Source: JAOEGB01 sp041262585
GTDB lineage: Bacteria > Actinomycetota > Actinomycetes > Streptosporangiales > Streptosporangiaceae
Length of the DNA: 64,000 nt
Reading direction: 5' to 3'
NCBI RefSeq assembly: GCF_041262585.1
Contig: NZ_JBGCBZ010000004.1
Span: 62,001-126,000, forward strand
Positions 26,080 to 35,243 of this stretch are shown here, piece by piece (the first letter of the stretch is position 1; each line of letters opens with the position of its first letter). Under the pieces are notes generated by a model. It had not been told where the DNA came from. It did not search any database and saw only the letters and a program-made list of their open reading frames with translations. The position numbers were made by a program, and so were the translations under genes.

Positions 26080-26703
26080 CAACGGTCACCGGTTCGGAAC
26101 GGTCAGCGACATGTGGCCTTTCTCCTCTCGGAAGGCGCACGGAAACGGCGTCGGGCCGAGTTCAGCGGTCCAGGCGACCATGCCGATCGCATATCGCGCA
26201 GGTCGTGCGCGACAGGCGACAACTGGAGACGCTAGATCGGACGGACGCGCCCACATCTGGCCTGAAGGCGACAACCGCAAGGTCGCGACGGCTGAGCCGT
26301 ACACGCGACCGGCGGTGCCGTTGCTTGATCAATTGCGTTCCAGACCCAATTAGTACGCAATTGAACCAAAGTGCGGGCGCTCACGTTCCGAATGATGTTC
26401 GCTGTCTTAGGGAGTGTGCTTTGGATCTTTGCCGTAGCGAGGATCGGCCAGATGGACGCATCGCAAGGCGGAGGAGGCCGGAGCGGAGCCTGGACGACAT
26501 TCCCGGGCCCCGCGGAAACTCGGAGCTTGCGAGGAATTTCGTGGGTGGGGCGACAACGCCGCGAGGTGCCATCTGGGCGACCGCAGTAGGCCAAGAAGAT
26601 CCAAAGGCCACGACCTAGATCAGCCGTCGCGGATCGGGGGTTCCGCACGCCCACAGGCGCTCGGGGGAGGGGCGGTCAGTGGCAAGGGGATGGGGGATGG
26701 GGG
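26080..26703. other. Intergenic stretch without a recognisable gene
   Basis: About 620 bp between tetR and the TPR-protein gene. Base composition is somewhat lower in GC around 26310-26430 than in the neighbours. Short open frames on both strands have no family-like sequence and no good ribosome-binding site. A GGGATGGGGGATGG run just before 26704 may act as the ribosome-binding site of the next gene. No tRNA, repeat or mobile-element end is seen. Confidence 0.6.
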
Positions 26704-28677
26704 ATGGAACAGCTCACGGCCTGCGGGGACGATTGCGAGCTGGCGCTGCTCGCGGGGGATCACGCGCTTACGGTGGACGGCGATCTGCGGGTCGGCCGAT
26801 GCTGGTTCGACGCGGCCTACCGGGAGGCCGAACGCGCGGGCGACGGTATGGCGATGGCGCGCGCCGCGCTGGGGCTGGGCGGGCTGTGGGTGCACGAACA
26901 TCGCACGGCTGCCGACGCGGCGAAGGTGTGGGCGCGTCAGCGCCACGCCCTGTCGCTGATCGATCCGCGGTCGGCGCCGGCGCTACGACTGCGGACGCGG
27001 CTGGCCGCTGAGGAGGATTACCGCGGCGGCACGCACGCCGCGGTCCTGGCGGCGGTGGCCGAGGCCAGAGCCTCGGGAGATCCGGTGTCCCTGGCCGAGG
27101 CGCTCAGCCTGGCCCACCACTGCGTCCTGGGTCCCGAGCACGGGTCGCTCCGGCTGGAGCTGGCCCAAGAGCTGATCGGAGAGGCGTCCAGAACCGGCCG
27201 CCGCAGCGATCTGCTGATGGGACTGCTCTGGCGCACGGTCGACCTGTTCCTTGACGCGAATCCGCACGCCGAGCGCTCCCTCGGGGAGCTGCGTGGCATG
27301 CTGACGCGCCAAGGCCACCTCGCGACCGGCTTCGTCGTCGACGCGATCGACGTCATGCTGACCATCAGGAAGGGCCAGTTCGCGGAGGCCGAAGCGCTGG
27401 CCGCCGCCTGCGCCGAGAGCGGCGCGGCGGCCGACGATCTGGACGCCACCGCCTGGTACGGAGGCCAGCTCGCGACGATCCGCTGGTTCCAGGGACGCAT
27501 CGGCGAGCTCATCCCGTTCCTCGCCGAGCTGGTGAACTCTCCGACGCTCAGCGCGACGGACAATTCCTATTTCGCCGTCCTCGCCGTGGCCGCCGCCACC
27601 ACGGGCGACCGGCGCCTGGCGGAGAGCACGCTGGCCCGGCTGCGAGGCCGCGACCTCGCTCGGCTTCCCCGGTCGAGCAGCTGGCTGATCTCGATGTACG
27701 GCGTGGCCGAGGCGGCCTGTCTGCTCGGGGAAACCGACGCCGCGGCGGAAGCGTACGCCCTTCTCGAACCTTTCGCGCATCTGCCGGTGATCGCCAGCCT
27801 GGGCGTCACCTGCCTCGGATCGGCGCATCATCCCCTGGGAGTGGCGTCGCTGGCGAACGGTGATCTGGACAGAGCGGTGCGGCACCTGCGGTCGGCCGTG
27901 CACGACAACCTGGCGCTGGGACACTGGCCCGCCGTCGCTCTGTCCCGTTGGCGTCTCGGACAGGTGCTGGCGTTACGCGACGGACCGGGCGACCGAGCCG
28001 CACGGAATGAGCTGGCGCTGGCCGCCCGGGAGGCCGCCGGGCTGGGCATGGCGCTGCCCGGCGATCTCCAGTCGCCCGATACGGCCGGCTCCGGCTCTGG
28101 CTCCGGCAGGGTGATCAGAAGGGCGTCACCGGTCATGGTGTGCCGGCGCCGCGGCCGGCGGTGGCAGATCGACATGGGGGCGCGCGGCGTGACCGTCGAC
28201 CACAGCGTGGGCATGGCCTATCTGGCCACGCTGCTGTCCAACCCCGGGCAGGAGATCCCCGCCACCGAACTGGCCGCCGGCGCCGGATCGCGGGGAACGG
28301 CGACGCCCGAGAGCGGCGGGGTCATTGGCGGGGGGATCTCGGCGCAGCCCGTGCTGGACGAGCGGGCCGTCAGCACGTACAAACTGCGGCTGTCGCAGTT
28401 GCAGGCCGAGATCGACGAAAGCGAGTCGCTGAACGACCTCGAACGCGCGGCCGCCCTCCGGGCCGAACGCGGCTGGCTGCTCGACGAAGTGGCCGCCGCG
28501 ACGGGCATGGCCGGGCGGTGGCGCACCTTCACCGGCAACGACGAGCGCGCCCGCGTCGCCGTCGGGAAGGCCATCCGGCGTGCCATCGCACGAGTCGCGC
28601 AGGCCGACTCCGTCATCGGTGACGCCCTCCAGGCCACCATCCACACCGGCCTGCGCTGCTATTACCTGCCCAAATGA
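26704..28677 (+). CDS. Large TPR-type helical protein with an unusual C-terminal domain
   Basis: 657 residues. Residues about 40-430 are Ala/Leu-rich helical pairs of the tetratricopeptide kind (for example AAAEAYALLEPFAHLPVIASLGVTCLG and LDRAVRHLRSAVHDNLALGHWP). The C-terminal 200 residues (WQIDMGARGVTVDHSVGMAYLATLLSNPGQEIPATELAAG ... RVAVGKAIRRAIARVAQ...LRCYYLP) look like a domain found at the end of actinobacterial TPR/ATPase regulators. No LuxR helix-turn-helix or P-loop is seen. It may be a regulator or scaffold; function unknown. Confidence 0.7.
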   Translation: MEQLTACGDDCELALLAGDHALTVDGDLRVGRCWFDAAYREAERAGDGMAMARAALGLGGLWVHEHRTAADAAKVWARQRHALSLIDPRSAPALRLRTRLAAEEDYRGGTHAAVLAAVAEARASGDPVSLAEALSLAHHCVLGPEHGSLRLELAQELIGEASRTGRRSDLLMGLLWRTVDLFLDANPHAERSLGELRGMLTRQGHLATGFVVDAIDVMLTIRKGQFAEAEALAAACAESGAAADDLDATAWYGGQLATIRWFQGRIGELIPFLAELVNSPTLSATDNSYFAVLAVAAATTGDRRLAESTLARLRGRDLARLPRSSSWLISMYGVAEAACLLGETDAAAEAYALLEPFAHLPVIASLGVTCLGSAHHPLGVASLANGDLDRAVRHLRSAVHDNLALGHWPAVALSRWRLGQVLALRDGPGDRAARNELALAAREAAGLGMALPGDLQSPDTAGSGSGSGRVIRRASPVMVCRRRGRRWQIDMGARGVTVDHSVGMAYLATLLSNPGQEIPATELAAGAGSRGTATPESGGVIGGGISAQPVLDERAVSTYKLRLSQLQAEIDESESLNDLERAAALRAERGWLLDEVAAATGMAGRWRTFTGNDERARVAVGKAIRRAIARVAQADSVIGDALQATIHTGLRCYYLPK

Positions 28678-28925
28678 CCCCGTCCGGCCGCGCGGGGCGC
28701 GTCCAGCGAGCCCCGCCGTGCCGGATGCCGAAATGTGCCGGATCCCGGAGATGCGCCGGACGCCAAGGCCCGCCTGGCGCCGCGACCGCACAGGAAGATC
28801 GAGCTGGTCCGCGCCGCGAAGATGGCCCTGGCCACCTCGACGATCGACTGCAGGAGCCGCCGGCGGTCGTGGTCGCCGCCGGTCCGGGCCTCCGCGGCGG
28901 AGGCGGCGTACGTGTCGGTACTCAT
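28662..28925 (-). pseudogene. GAF-domain protein fragment (N-terminus only)
   Basis: The minus-strand frame from ATG 28925 gives MSTDTYAASAAEARTGGDHD then RRLLQSIVEVARAIFAARTSSIFLC, which matches the start of a GAF sensor domain. After that, similarity ends and the frame closes, so most of the domain is gone. Its ATG overlaps the stop of the upstream subtilase fragment (ATGA), showing that the two once formed an operon. Confidence 0.6.
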
Positions 28926-29130
28926 TGGCCACTCTTCACGTTAAAGGCGGTCAGATAGAGGACGTTCTTGAGCTGGAAGGCCGTCAAGCCGGGGTGCTTG
29001 CCCAGGATCAGCGCGCACAGGCCGGCGACGTGGGGGGTGGCGAAGCTGTTGCCGGTGCACCGGCTCAGCCTCCCTCCCGGCCACGCGACCTCCACGTTGG
29101 AACCGTGGGCGAAGAACTCCACGGGAGGCC
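28922..29130 (-). pseudogene. Subtilisin-like (S8) protease C-terminal fragment
   Basis: Encodes VEFFAHGSNVEVAWPGG then GNSFATPHVAGLCALILGKHPGLTAFQLKNVLYLTA, the catalytic-serine region of S8 peptidases (Ser in GNSFATPHVA). The Asp and His parts of the triad and any signal sequence are absent upstream; the open frame continues to 29236 but as unrelated sequence. It is a 5'-deleted remnant. Confidence 0.72.
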
Positions 29131-29273
29131 CGCGCACGCCGTGCCGTGGCCGGCACTGTCCGACGGCCTGGTCTCCCGCACCACGGGCGTGCCGTCCGGG
29201 CCGCGCGCCCTCCGGTTCCGGGCGCGGCCAGTTCACATGCGGTCGTCCAGGTTTGTGAAGGCACTATACGCTG

Positions 29274-29289
29274 TACCAAGCGCTTGCTA
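29274..29289. promoter_or_regulatory. Palindromic operator upstream of the DapB-like gene
   Basis: TACCAAGCGCTTGCTA, with a perfect AAGCGCTT core and matching TA ends, 10 bp before the start codon. Such AAGCGCTT-centred palindromes resemble TetR-family operators of actinobacterial lipid and small-molecule catabolic genes. No matching regulator gene is adjacent. Confidence 0.5.
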
Positions 29290-29299
29290 CGCTCCGGCC

Positions 29300-30379
29300 A
29301 TGATACCCACGATCGTCTGGGGCACCGGCAACGTCGGCCGGGCGGCCATCCGGGCCGTCGAGGCCCACCCGGCGCTGGAGCTCGCCGCCGTGCTGGTCAA
29401 CAACCCTGACAAGGTCGGCCGCGACGCGGGCGACCTCGGCGGGCTCGGCTACGAGCTGGGTGTCGCGGCGACCGGCGACGTCGACGCGGTGCTGGCCGCC
29501 GGCCCCCGAGCCGTGGTGTACGCGGCGTCCGGCGACATCCGCCCCGACGAGGCCCTCGCCGACATCGTGAGGGCGATCCGAGCCGGGGCCGTGGTCGTCA
29601 CCCCTTCGATCTACGCGCTGTACGACCAGCGCAACGCCCCGCCGGAGCTGCGGGAGCCGGTGCTGGCGGCCGTCGCGGACGGCGGCGGCTCACTGTTCGT
29701 CTCCGGCGTCGACCCCGGCTGGGGCAACGACGTGCTGCCACTGCTGATCAGCGGCCTCGGCACCACCGTGGACGTGGTCCGCTGCCAGGAGATCTTCGAC
29801 TACTCGACCTACGACCAGCCCGACTCGGTCCGTTACCTGGTCGGCATGGGCCAGCCGATGGACTACGAGCCGCCGATGATCGCGCCGACGGTTCCGGCCA
29901 TGGTGTGGGGAGGACAGGTCCGGCTCATGGCCAGGGCCCTCGGCGTCGAGCTCGACGAGATCCGCGAGACCCTGGATCGGCGCCCGCTCGACTCCACGGT
30001 GAGCACTCAGGCGATGGGCGAGTTCGAGGCCGGCACCCAGGGCGCGGTGCGGTTCGAGGTGCAGGGCATCGTCGAGGGCGAGCCGCGCATCGTCATCGAG
30101 CACGTCACCCGCATCCATCCGTCGTGCGCTCCGGACTGGCCGACGCCGCCCGGCGGCGAGGGGGCACATCGAGTGATCATCGAGGGCCGGCCGCGGATCG
30201 AGGTCACGGTCGAGGCCACCGACGAGGGCGGCAACCGGTCCGCGGGCGGGAACGCCACCGCGGTCGGCCGGTTGGTGAGCGCCATCGACTGGCTCGTGGA
30301 CGCGGAGCCCGGGCTCTACGACGCGCTCGACGTCCCCCTTCGCCCCGCGGTCGGCAAACTTGGAAGGAAACACCCGTGA
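29300..30379 (+). CDS. DapB-N-like NAD(P)-dependent dehydrogenase
   Basis: 359 residues from ATG 29300. The N-terminal Rossmann motif is IVWGTGNVGRAAIRAV and the middle VVYAASGDIRPDEALADIVRAIRAGAVVVTPS is typical of the dihydrodipicolinate-reductase-like group that includes 2,4-diaminopentanoate dehydrogenase. In actinomycetes these proteins are often found beside lipid and steroid genes. It overlaps the following AhpD-like gene by 4 nt, and cholesterol oxidase follows, so a shared catabolic role is inferred. It is not the lysine-pathway DapB. Confidence 0.82.
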   Translation: MIPTIVWGTGNVGRAAIRAVEAHPALELAAVLVNNPDKVGRDAGDLGGLGYELGVAATGDVDAVLAAGPRAVVYAASGDIRPDEALADIVRAIRAGAVVVTPSIYALYDQRNAPPELREPVLAAVADGGGSLFVSGVDPGWGNDVLPLLISGLGTTVDVVRCQEIFDYSTYDQPDSVRYLVGMGQPMDYEPPMIAPTVPAMVWGGQVRLMARALGVELDEIRETLDRRPLDSTVSTQAMGEFEAGTQGAVRFEVQGIVEGEPRIVIEHVTRIHPSCAPDWPTPPGGEGAHRVIIEGRPRIEVTVEATDEGGNRSAGGNATAVGRLVSAIDWLVDAEPGLYDALDVPLRPAVGKLGRKHP

Positions 30380-30888
30380 TCATCGACATCCCCGAGGGCA
30401 AGGACGCGATCCAGTACGTCTGGGGCGAGATGGTCCCCGGCATCGGGCTCGCCGCGTCGAACTTCTCGCTCGCGGTGTACGCCCACACGACCCTCGGACT
30501 CCGCGAGTTCGAGGCCGCGCGGCTGCGGATCGCCCAGATCAACGGGTGCGCCTTCTGCCTCGACTGGCGAACCGAACGGGACGGGCAGAAGGTCGAGGAG
30601 GAGTTCGCCGCCGCGGTGACCCAGTGGCGCACGACAGACGCCTTCGACGACCGCACCCGGTTGGCCGCCGAGTACGCCGAGCGGTACGCCCTGGACCATC
30701 ACGGCCTGGACGACGAGTTCTGGGCTCGGATGACCGCGCACTACAGCCAGCTCGAAATCGTGGAGCTGAGCATGAGCATCGGCTCCTGGCTGGCATTCGG
30801 CCGGCTCAATCATGTGCTGGGCCTCGACACGGTCTGCGTGCTGCCCAGCGGTTCATCGCCCTCCGTCAGGCGGGCAGACGCGATCTGA
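30376..30888 (+). CDS. Carboxymuconolactone decarboxylase / AhpD-like protein
   Basis: 170 residues from GTG 30376 (overlap GTGA with the previous stop). A helical CMD domain with the redox motif CAFCLDWRT (CxxC followed by His-equivalent region) and SIGSWLAFGRLNHVLGL. AhpD-like CMD proteins are thiol-dependent peroxidase partners or gamma-lactone decarboxylases. Coupled translation with the DapB-like dehydrogenase suggests that they act in one pathway. Confidence 0.83.
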   Translation: MIIDIPEGKDAIQYVWGEMVPGIGLAASNFSLAVYAHTTLGLREFEAARLRIAQINGCAFCLDWRTERDGQKVEEEFAAAVTQWRTTDAFDDRTRLAAEYAERYALDHHGLDDEFWARMTAHYSQLEIVELSMSIGSWLAFGRLNHVLGLDTVCVLPSGSSPSVRRADAI

Positions 30889-30951
30889 CCTGGGACTCCA
30901 CCAGGCATAGAACCACTTATCGGCATGTAGGGACTCACGGCGCGAGCAATA

Positions 30952-30965
30952 TAGAACATGTTCTC
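30952..30965. promoter_or_regulatory. KstR-like operator upstream of cholesterol oxidase
   Basis: TAGAACATGTTCTC contains the perfect 12-bp palindrome AGAACATGTTCT (30953-30964). It fits the TnnAACnnGTTnnA consensus of KstR, the sterol-catabolism repressor of mycobacteria and relatives, except for the last base. It lies 28 bp before the start codon. Confidence 0.6.
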
Positions 30966-30992
30966 ATTTTCGTTGAGAAAGAGGAACGTCAC

Positions 30993-32627
30993 ATGAGGGA
31001 CAATGACCCCCACATCGGCCCAGTCTCGCGTCGTCGATTCATTGTTGGAACCGGTTCTATTCTGGGAGCCGCGGCCCTGGCGGGTCGCGTGACCGCGGCC
31101 CAGGCCGCGACCCTCCCGGCGGCCGCTCCGATCGCCGACGGGGCCCGCGTCCCGGCCCTGGTGATCGGCACCGGATACGGCGGCTCCGTGGCCGCTCTGC
31201 GTCTCGCCCAGGCGGGCGTCGACGTGCAGATGATCGAGATGGGCATGGCCTGGGACACCCCCGGCTCCGACGGCAAGATCTTCTGCAACACGCGAGAGCC
31301 GGATTACCGGTCCTACTGGCTGCGCACCAGGACCAAGGCGCCCCTCAACTACTTCCTCGGCTTCCCGATCGACCGGAACATCCCTCGCCACACCGGGATC
31401 CTGGACGCCGAGGAGTTCAGCGGCATCACGGTCTACCAGGGCCGGGGCGTCGGCGGCGGCTCACTGGTCAACGGCGGCATGGCGGTCACCCCCAAGCGCG
31501 AGAACTTCGCCGCCATCCTCCCGACGGTGAACGCCGACGAGATGTACGACACGTACTACCCGCGCGCACGGGCCGGGCTCGGGGTCGGCACCATCGACCC
31601 GGCTTGGTTCGATTCCACGGCCTGCTACCAGTACGCCCGGGTCGGCCGTAAGCAGGCACAGCGATCCGGCTTCCCGTTCGTCTTCGTGCCGGACGTGTAC
31701 GACTGGGACTACATGAAGCAGGAGGCGGCCGGAACCGCCCCCCAGTCGGCGCTGGCTGGCGAGATCCTCTACGGCAACAACTACGGCAAGAAATCACTGC
31801 AGAAGACCTACATCGCCCAGGCCAGGGCCACCGGCAGGGTCACCATCTCGCCGCTGCACAAGGTCACCTCGGTAGCCCCGGCGGCCGGTGGCGGCTACAC
31901 GGTCGTCATCGACCAGATCAACACCACCGGCGACACCACGGCCACCAAGACCGTGACCGCGGACAAGGTGTTCTTCGCCGCCGGCAGCGTAGGAACGAGC
32001 AAGCTGCTGGTCAAGCTGAAGGCCACCGGCGCGCTGCCCGGCCTGAACGACGAGGTCGGCAAGGGCTGGGGCGACAACGGCAACGTCATGTGCGGCCGCG
32101 CCAACCACCTGTGGGACCCGACCGGCTCGCTCCAGTCGGCCATTCCCTGCTGCGGCATCGACAACTGGGCCGCCGGTGGCGCGTTCGCCGAGGTCGCGCC
32201 GCTCCCCACCGGAATCGAGACCTACGCCTCCTTCTACCTGTCGATCACCAAGAACCCGAACCGCGCCCAGTTCACCTGGAACGCGGCGACCGGCCAGGTC
32301 GACCTGAGCTGGCAGACCTCCTGGAAGCAGCCGTCCATCGACATGGCCAAGACGATCTTCGACAAGATCAACGCCAAGGAGGGGACGATCTACCGGACCG
32401 ACCTCTTCGGCGTCTACAAGATCTGGGGCGATCACCTCACGTACCACCCGCTCGGCGGCGCGGTGCTGAGCAAGGCCACCGACAACTACGGCCGTCTCGC
32501 CGGCTACCCCGGCCTGTACGTCATCGACGGCTCGCTGATCCCCGGCAACACCAGTGTCAACCCGTTCGTCACCATCACGGCGCTCGCCGAACGGAACATC
32601 GAGAAGATCATAGCCACCGACCTGTAG
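30993..32627 (+). CDS. choA: Cholesterol oxidase (GMC family), Tat-exported
   Basis: 544 residues from ATG 30993. A Tat signal (SRRRFIVGTGSILGAAALAG, ending ARA-type AQA) precedes the FAD site ALVIGTGYGGSVAALRLAQAG. Further family marks are YQGRGVGGGSLVNGGMAVTP, the catalytic His in TYHPLGGAVL and the Asn in PGNTSVNPFVTITALAE. It oxidises and isomerises 3-beta-hydroxysterols to 4-en-3-ones outside the cell. Length and motif order match Streptomyces ChoA. A KstR-like operator lies upstream and a strong terminator follows. Confidence 0.95.
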   Translation: MRDNDPHIGPVSRRRFIVGTGSILGAAALAGRVTAAQAATLPAAAPIADGARVPALVIGTGYGGSVAALRLAQAGVDVQMIEMGMAWDTPGSDGKIFCNTREPDYRSYWLRTRTKAPLNYFLGFPIDRNIPRHTGILDAEEFSGITVYQGRGVGGGSLVNGGMAVTPKRENFAAILPTVNADEMYDTYYPRARAGLGVGTIDPAWFDSTACYQYARVGRKQAQRSGFPFVFVPDVYDWDYMKQEAAGTAPQSALAGEILYGNNYGKKSLQKTYIAQARATGRVTISPLHKVTSVAPAAGGGYTVVIDQINTTGDTTATKTVTADKVFFAAGSVGTSKLLVKLKATGALPGLNDEVGKGWGDNGNVMCGRANHLWDPTGSLQSAIPCCGIDNWAAGGAFAEVAPLPTGIETYASFYLSITKNPNRAQFTWNAATGQVDLSWQTSWKQPSIDMAKTIFDKINAKEGTIYRTDLFGVYKIWGDHLTYHPLGGAVLSKATDNYGRLAGYPGLYVIDGSLIPGNTSVNPFVTITALAERNIEKIIATDL

Positions 32628-32644
32628 TGATCTTCCGACGTGAT

Positions 32645-32675
32645 GGCCGGCCACGGGCTCGTGTGGCCGGCCTTT
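32645..32675 (+). terminator. Terminator of choA
   Basis: A perfect 10-bp inverted repeat (GGCCGGCCAC, 32645-32654; GTGGCCGGCC, 32663-32672) followed by TTT. It starts 17 bp after the choA stop. Confidence 0.8.
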
Positions 32676-32833
32676 CCTGTGGGACGCCCCCGGGTGTGGT
32701 AGGCACCCATACAGGGGCGGACTAAGGAAATATTTGTCACTCAGTTTTGTTGATAGCATCCGACGTGGTGAAACGGGCTCCTTCGGGGCTCGTTCGCCAA
32801 GCGAGGCCGTACAACATCTGAGGAGAACGCGTC

Positions 32834-33421
32834 ATGGCCAAGTTGGAAATCATCGTCGCCAGCACCCGCCCCGGCCGGGTCGGTCTCTCGATCGGGCAGT
32901 GGATCGAGCGAGAGGCGAGGGCGCATGGCGGCTTCTCGGAGGTCGAGCTCGTCGATCTGGCCGAGGTGAACCTGCCGTTCATGAACGAGCCCAACCATCC
33001 GCGGCTGGGGCAGTACACCCACCAGCACACCCGTGACTGGAGCGCCAAGGTCGCCGGGGCGGACGCCTTCATCTTCGTGATGCCGGAGTACAACCACGGG
33101 TACAACGCCGAGCTGAAGAACGCCATCGACTATCTGCACAACGAGTGGCAGTACAAGCCGGTCGGCCTGGTGAGCTACGGCGGGGTGGCCGCCGGCACCC
33201 GCGCCGCTCAGATGATCAAGCAGGTCCTCACCGCGCTCAAGATGACTCCTCTCATCGAGGCGGTGTCCATCCCCTTCGTCCACCAGTTCGTCGACGAGGA
33301 GAACCAGGTCAGCCCGAACGACGTCATGACCGCGTCGGCCAAGGCCATGTTCGACGAGTTGGTCCGGACGAGCGACATCCTGCGCCCTCTTCGGGAGGAA
33401 GCGCGCTCATCCGGGATGTGA
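32834..33421 (+). CDS. NADPH-dependent FMN reductase family protein
   Basis: 195 residues of flavodoxin-like fold: IIVASTRPGRVGLSIGQWI (phosphate-binding loop for FMN), VMPEYNHGYNAELKNAIDYL (the family's hallmark PEYN motif) and VSYGGVAAGTRAAQMI. It reduces FMN, quinones or other electron acceptors with NAD(P)H. It is followed 13 bp later by an HxlR regulator, a frequent pairing for quinone/aldehyde stress responses. Confidence 0.92.
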   Translation: MAKLEIIVASTRPGRVGLSIGQWIEREARAHGGFSEVELVDLAEVNLPFMNEPNHPRLGQYTHQHTRDWSAKVAGADAFIFVMPEYNHGYNAELKNAIDYLHNEWQYKPVGLVSYGGVAAGTRAAQMIKQVLTALKMTPLIEAVSIPFVHQFVDEENQVSPNDVMTASAKAMFDELVRTSDILRPLREEARSSGM

Positions 33422-33434
33422 AAAGGTGAGATCG

Positions 33435-33800
33435 ATGAGCGATGTACACACCGTCTGCGTAAGGTTTCACGCCGCCATCGAGCTGATCGGCTCTCGCTGG
33501 TCCGGCGCCATCCTGCGCGCGATGTTCACGGGGCAGAGCCGCTACGCGCAGATAAAGGCCGCGGTGCCGGGTCTGAGCGACACCATGTTGACCCAGCGGT
33601 TGCGCCTGCTCGAGACGGAGGGCCTCGTCGAACGACGGGTCATCCCGGCATCCCCCGTTCAGGTGGAGTACTACCTCACGGAGAAGGGCCGAGATCTGGA
33701 GCCGGCGCTGGAGGCCGTGATCGCCTGGTCGCACAAGTGGATCCCGATCCCGGAGGGCGGCCAGGCGGATGACGACCACACACTGATCGAAGAGCGCTAG
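33435..33800 (+). CDS. HxlR-family transcriptional regulator
   Basis: 121 residues from ATG 33435 with AAAAGGTGAG upstream; a GTG at 33426 is less likely. The winged helix is typical: AIELIGSRWSGAILRAMFTGQSRYAQIKAAVPGLSDTMLTQRLRLLETEGLVERRV and YYLTEKGRDLEPAL. The N-terminal Cys (residue 7, HTVCVRF) sits where redox-sensing HxlR proteins such as HypR/YodB have their reactive cysteine. It probably controls the FMN-reductase gene with which it is cotranscribed. Confidence 0.9.
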   Translation: MSDVHTVCVRFHAAIELIGSRWSGAILRAMFTGQSRYAQIKAAVPGLSDTMLTQRLRLLETEGLVERRVIPASPVQVEYYLTEKGRDLEPALEAVIAWSHKWIPIPEGGQADDDHTLIEER

Positions 33801-33902
33801 GGCCCCTTAGGAAGCCGGTCAGGAACCCGTCGCCGTGATCATGCAGGGTTCCCGGGAAGCTCGGGGACGTGGGGTTCCCCGGATCGTGGAGGGCCCGGAA
33901 GG

Positions 33903-35243
33903 TCATCTCGCCGGGCGAACCACCTCGGCCGCAGGCGCGTCGCTCGCCCGGCCTTTGCCACGCAGCCGGTCCATCTCCCGCCATTCCGGGCGCAGCCCCG
34001 CCAGATTGGTGGTGAGGAAGTACGCCGTTCCGCCGGCCACGAGCACGGGCACGAGCCCGAAGGAGGCGACCGCCACTCCGGCGATGAGGCCGCCGAGAGG
34101 GATTCCCGCCCAGGCCAGCGAGTCTCCCAGCGCTCCGACGCGGCCCAGCAACCGGCGCGGAACCCGCTCGAAGGAGATCGCCCCAAGGATCGGGTTGAGG
34201 AATCCGCCGCCGAAACCACCGACGGCGAACACCACCAGGACCATCCACATCGGCGCGCCGAAGGCGAGGATCAGGAAGCGCGGAGCCCCCGCGAGCAGGA
34301 AGCCGGCGAAGAACACGATCCGGCGCCGCAGGCGGTGCGCCATCGCTGACGCGATCAGACTTCCGCAGACCGCCGCGCTGCCCCACACACTGCCGATCAC
34401 GCCGATCGCCCCTGGCCCGCCACCGGACTCTTTCGCCCAGACCGGCACGAGCAGCGCGTTGAACGCCGCGTCCAGCAGGTTGGTGATGCCCACCACGATG
34501 ATGACGGTGAGCAGCAGTGGCTCACCGCGCAGGAAGACGAGGCCCTCGCCGAAACGCCGCCAGTAGCCCGGCTCCTTCTCACCCTCCGGCCCCGGCTCCT
34601 GGCCGGCCGCCTGCCCCATGCCGCGCGGCAACGCCAGCGCGATGATCAATGACCCCAGGGCGAAGCAGACCGCGTTGACGATCAGGCCCGTCATGGAGCC
34701 GAGCAGCGCCACCAGAGCTCCCCCGGCCGCGGGACCGACCGTGGAGGCGAGTCGCTCGGCCACACCGGCGAGACCGGTGGCCCGCTCCAACGGCACCCGG
34801 CTGCGCTCGGCCGCCTCCGGAACCATGATGTGCTTCGCCAGATCTCCCGGACCCCGCACCGCCCCGACGATCGCGACCAGGACCAGCAGCACCCAGAAGG
34901 AGAGCAGGTCCATGGAGTGGAGCAGCGGGACCAGGCCGGCGGCGACGGCGCTGACCGAATCCGCGGTCCAGGACACGGCTCGCGGACCGACTCGGTCCAC
35001 CATCGGTCCGGCGAACGCCTTGACCACCACATATGGCGCCATCTCACAGAAAGCCACCAGCCCGGTCTGGCTGGCGCTGCCGGTCGTGACGAGCACGAAC
35101 CACGGCAGCGCGACGGCCGAGACCCGGGTGCCGGTCAAGGACACGACTTCGGCCGCCAGCAACCCGGTCAACGGCCGCAGGCTCCGTCCGCCCGGGGTGC
35201 CGCCAGGTGTCTCCTCCCTCGCGTTCACAGCTGCCCTGTTCAC
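33903..35243 (-). CDS. MFS exporter paired with an ArsR-like regulator
   Basis: 446 residues with about twelve membrane segments; AGPMVDRVGPRAVSW is motif A. The plan resembles the macrolide/EntS-like exporters. Its start overlaps the upstream regulator's stop by 4 nt, so the two are translated together. A long hydrophilic loop (GQEPGPEGEKEPGYWRRFGEGLVFLRG) separates the two halves. Confidence 0.88.
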   Translation of the reverse strand: MNRAAVNAREETPGGTPGGRSLRPLTGLLAAEVVSLTGTRVSAVALPWFVLVTTGSASQTGLVAFCEMAPYVVVKAFAGPMVDRVGPRAVSWTADSVSAVAAGLVPLLHSMDLLSFWVLLVLVAIVGAVRGPGDLAKHIMVPEAAERSRVPLERATGLAGVAERLASTVGPAAGGALVALLGSMTGLIVNAVCFALGSLIIALALPRGMGQAAGQEPGPEGEKEPGYWRRFGEGLVFLRGEPLLLTVIIVVGITNLLDAAFNALLVPVWAKESGGGPGAIGVIGSVWGSAAVCGSLIASAMAHRLRRRIVFFAGFLLAGAPRFLILAFGAPMWMVLVVFAVGGFGGGFLNPILGAISFERVPRRLLGRVGALGDSLAWAGIPLGGLIAGVAVASFGLVPVLVAGGTAYFLTTNLAGLRPEWREMDRLRGKGRASDAPAAEVVRPAR

